Assembly (NCBI GenBank): GCA_963667375.1
Contig: OY763323.1
Span: 434,001-498,000 of the forward strand
Length of the DNA: 64,000 nucleotides
DNA from: G963556115 sp963667375
Lineage (GTDB): Bacteria; Planctomycetota; SZUA-567
Direction of reading: 5' to 3'
Part shown: positions 62,880-64,000 of the stretch, one piece after another
Numbering within the stretch: position 1 is the stretch's first letter
How the letters are laid out: the number at the start of each line of letters is the position of its first letter
Program-made: the position numbers and the translations under genes
The notes under the pieces: generated by a model
What the model was told of the DNA's origin: nothing
Databases searched by the model: none
What the model saw: the letters and a program-made list of their open reading frames with translations, nothing else

Positions 62880-64000
62880 ATGGTTACGAATAATAACCTG
62901 AGCAACAACCATGAAACTGAGATTTGTATTCTTGGTGGTATTCTTATTGACCCTAATGTCATTACCGAAGTTAGTGAAACTATCAAGCCTGAATACTTTT
63001 CTTATCCAGTATTTGGGGAAGTTTTCAAGGTAATGCGTGAACTTTATGACGGAGATGGCCTTGATCCAGTTATTCTACGCCATGAACTAGAAAACCGTAA
63101 GATTGAAGTAGGTGGCGGTAAGGCAATTTCAGACTGGACAACAATAGCAGTATCAGCATATCAGACCGTTCGACATGCTGAAAGATTAGTTGAACAGTGG
63201 CAAGCACGAAGCCTTGAGGATGCATGCTACAGTTCATTAGATAAATTATTTGGTACAACTCGCATTAGTGATATCTGCGAAAGCTTGTCAAAGCGTATTG
63301 ATGAGATAGCTACTCGGTATACAACAATGATCCCATCAGCAGGTCGAATTGTTGAGCTAAACCGAAATGATATCACTATATCGCCTGTAAACACAGGATA
63401 TGAAGCTCTAAATGCATACTTCGGCAGTGGCTTTGACCGTGGTAGCGTGACGATAATCGGTGGATCAACCTCTATAGGTAAATCTCAGTTCGCTCTAAAT
63501 ATTATCAGTAGAGCCTGTAAAGCCGAAGAACCGGTAAAATGTCTATACGTAGTACAGGAAATGAATTTGCAGTCTATAGAAGATAGAATAGTCTCAACCC
63601 TATCGGGTGTTCCGCAGGGCGCATGCAGGATGCTTAGAGCTGGTAAGGCAAAGAAATCAACTGAAGAGAATTATGCAGAATCATACAACATCGCAGTTGA
63701 AGAATTCTCAAAGCTTCCGTTACGTGTTCACGCAAACGGTACTATTACAGCGAATGACTTCACTTACATGGTTGCCAAGCATCATAAGGATATCGATTTG
63801 GTAGTTCTGGACTATATGCAGCAGTGTAGAGCCAGCTATTCCGGCCAGGATTCACGAGAACGGATAGATGAGATATCCAGAACTTGCAAACACCTTGCTA
63901 CGAAGTACAACGTGGCAATCATTGCCCTAGCCCAGCTTTCACGGGATGGAGCAAAAGCAGGCAACCAGAATGACAATGGCAGACCCAAGCTCTGGCACTT
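62880..64000 (+). CDS. DnaB-like replicative helicase, cut by right window edge
   Basis: At least 373 residues, C-terminus missing. The N-terminal DnaB domain reads EICILGGILIDPNVITEV. The RecA-like motor has Walker A GGSTSIGKSQFALN near residue 195 and Walker B DLVVLDYMQ near 305, with IIALAQLSRDG after it. AAAGGAAG is placed well before the ATG. It is a hexameric 5'-3' helicase. A DnaB-like gene on an accessory element suggests that the element can replicate or is plasmid/phage derived. Confidence 0.9.
   Translation, partial: MVTNNNLSNNHETEICILGGILIDPNVITEVSETIKPEYFSYPVFGEVFKVMRELYDGDGLDPVILRHELENRKIEVGGGKAISDWTTIAVSAYQTVRHAERLVEQWQARSLEDACYSSLDKLFGTTRISDICESLSKRIDEIATRYTTMIPSAGRIVELNRNDITISPVNTGYEALNAYFGSGFDRGSVTIIGGSTSIGKSQFALNIISRACKAEEPVKCLYVVQEMNLQSIEDRIVSTLSGVPQGACRMLRAGKAKKSTEENYAESYNIAVEEFSKLPLRVHANGTITANDFTYMVAKHHKDIDLVVLDYMQQCRASYSGQDSRERIDEISRTCKHLATKYNVAIIALAQLSRDGAKAGNQNDNGRPKLWH

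Overview
The window looks like a piece of a Gram-negative bacterial chromosome. It has two outer-membrane autotransporters, Sec and Tat signal peptides, and a PTS with a fused EIIA-HPr-EI protein. The mix of autotransporters, PTS and gut-type accessory genes would fit a host-associated anaerobe such as a Lentisphaerota/Verrucomicrobiota-type organism, but the taxon is a guess. Shine-Dalgarno sites are clear before most genes.

Layout. 1-2.6 kb: two overlapping unrecognised genes (minus strand). 2.9-12.5 kb: a minus-strand sugar module with a class II aldolase, a fused EIIA-HPr-EI, a cyclase-family hydrolase, fructose-type EIIBC and a PRD regulator. 13.2-17 kb: an unrecognised 708-residue protein behind a consensus promoter, and a Sel1-repeat protein. 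17-19 kb: a marR-MFS exporter pair with visible operators. 19.3 kb: tRNA-Leu(CAG). 19.7-25.2 kb: a small secreted protein and two paralogous autotransporters. 25.5-27.6 kb: a two-component pair, with OmpR-type direct repeats just upstream of the autotransporter promoter. 28-36.3 kb: a redox/hydrolase group (flavoprotein, AraC, Gfo/Idh/MocA, carboxylesterase, ferredoxin-type aldo/keto reductase, cyclophilin-like, DJ-1/PfpI). 36.7-41.5 kb: a MATE exporter gene with its TetR regulator, broken by two identical IS3-family elements.

From about 42.5 kb to the right edge lies an integrated mobilizable element. A 27-bp 3' tRNA remnant with its own terminator marks one end, beside an integrase fragment; the other end is beyond the window. 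It carries a ColE1-type mobilization module with two genes nested out of frame inside the relaxase gene. Next is a compact RiPP locus: a precursor with two copies of LADCTCTANNPN, a PqqD-like protein and a radical SAM/SPASM enzyme. A large type I restriction-modification operon follows, with hsdM, hsdS and hsdR separated by embedded genes: a membrane/pentapeptide gene now broken by a third IS copy, and a three-gene set of 2-TM protein, small protein and TIR protein. At the right end are a membrane protein with a winged-helix tail, a replication-type wHTH protein and a DnaB-like helicase cut by the window edge.

The most promising undescribed systems are the RiPP locus and the TIR/2-TM gene set embedded between hsdS and hsdR. 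Names were assigned by reading motifs; no database search was run.
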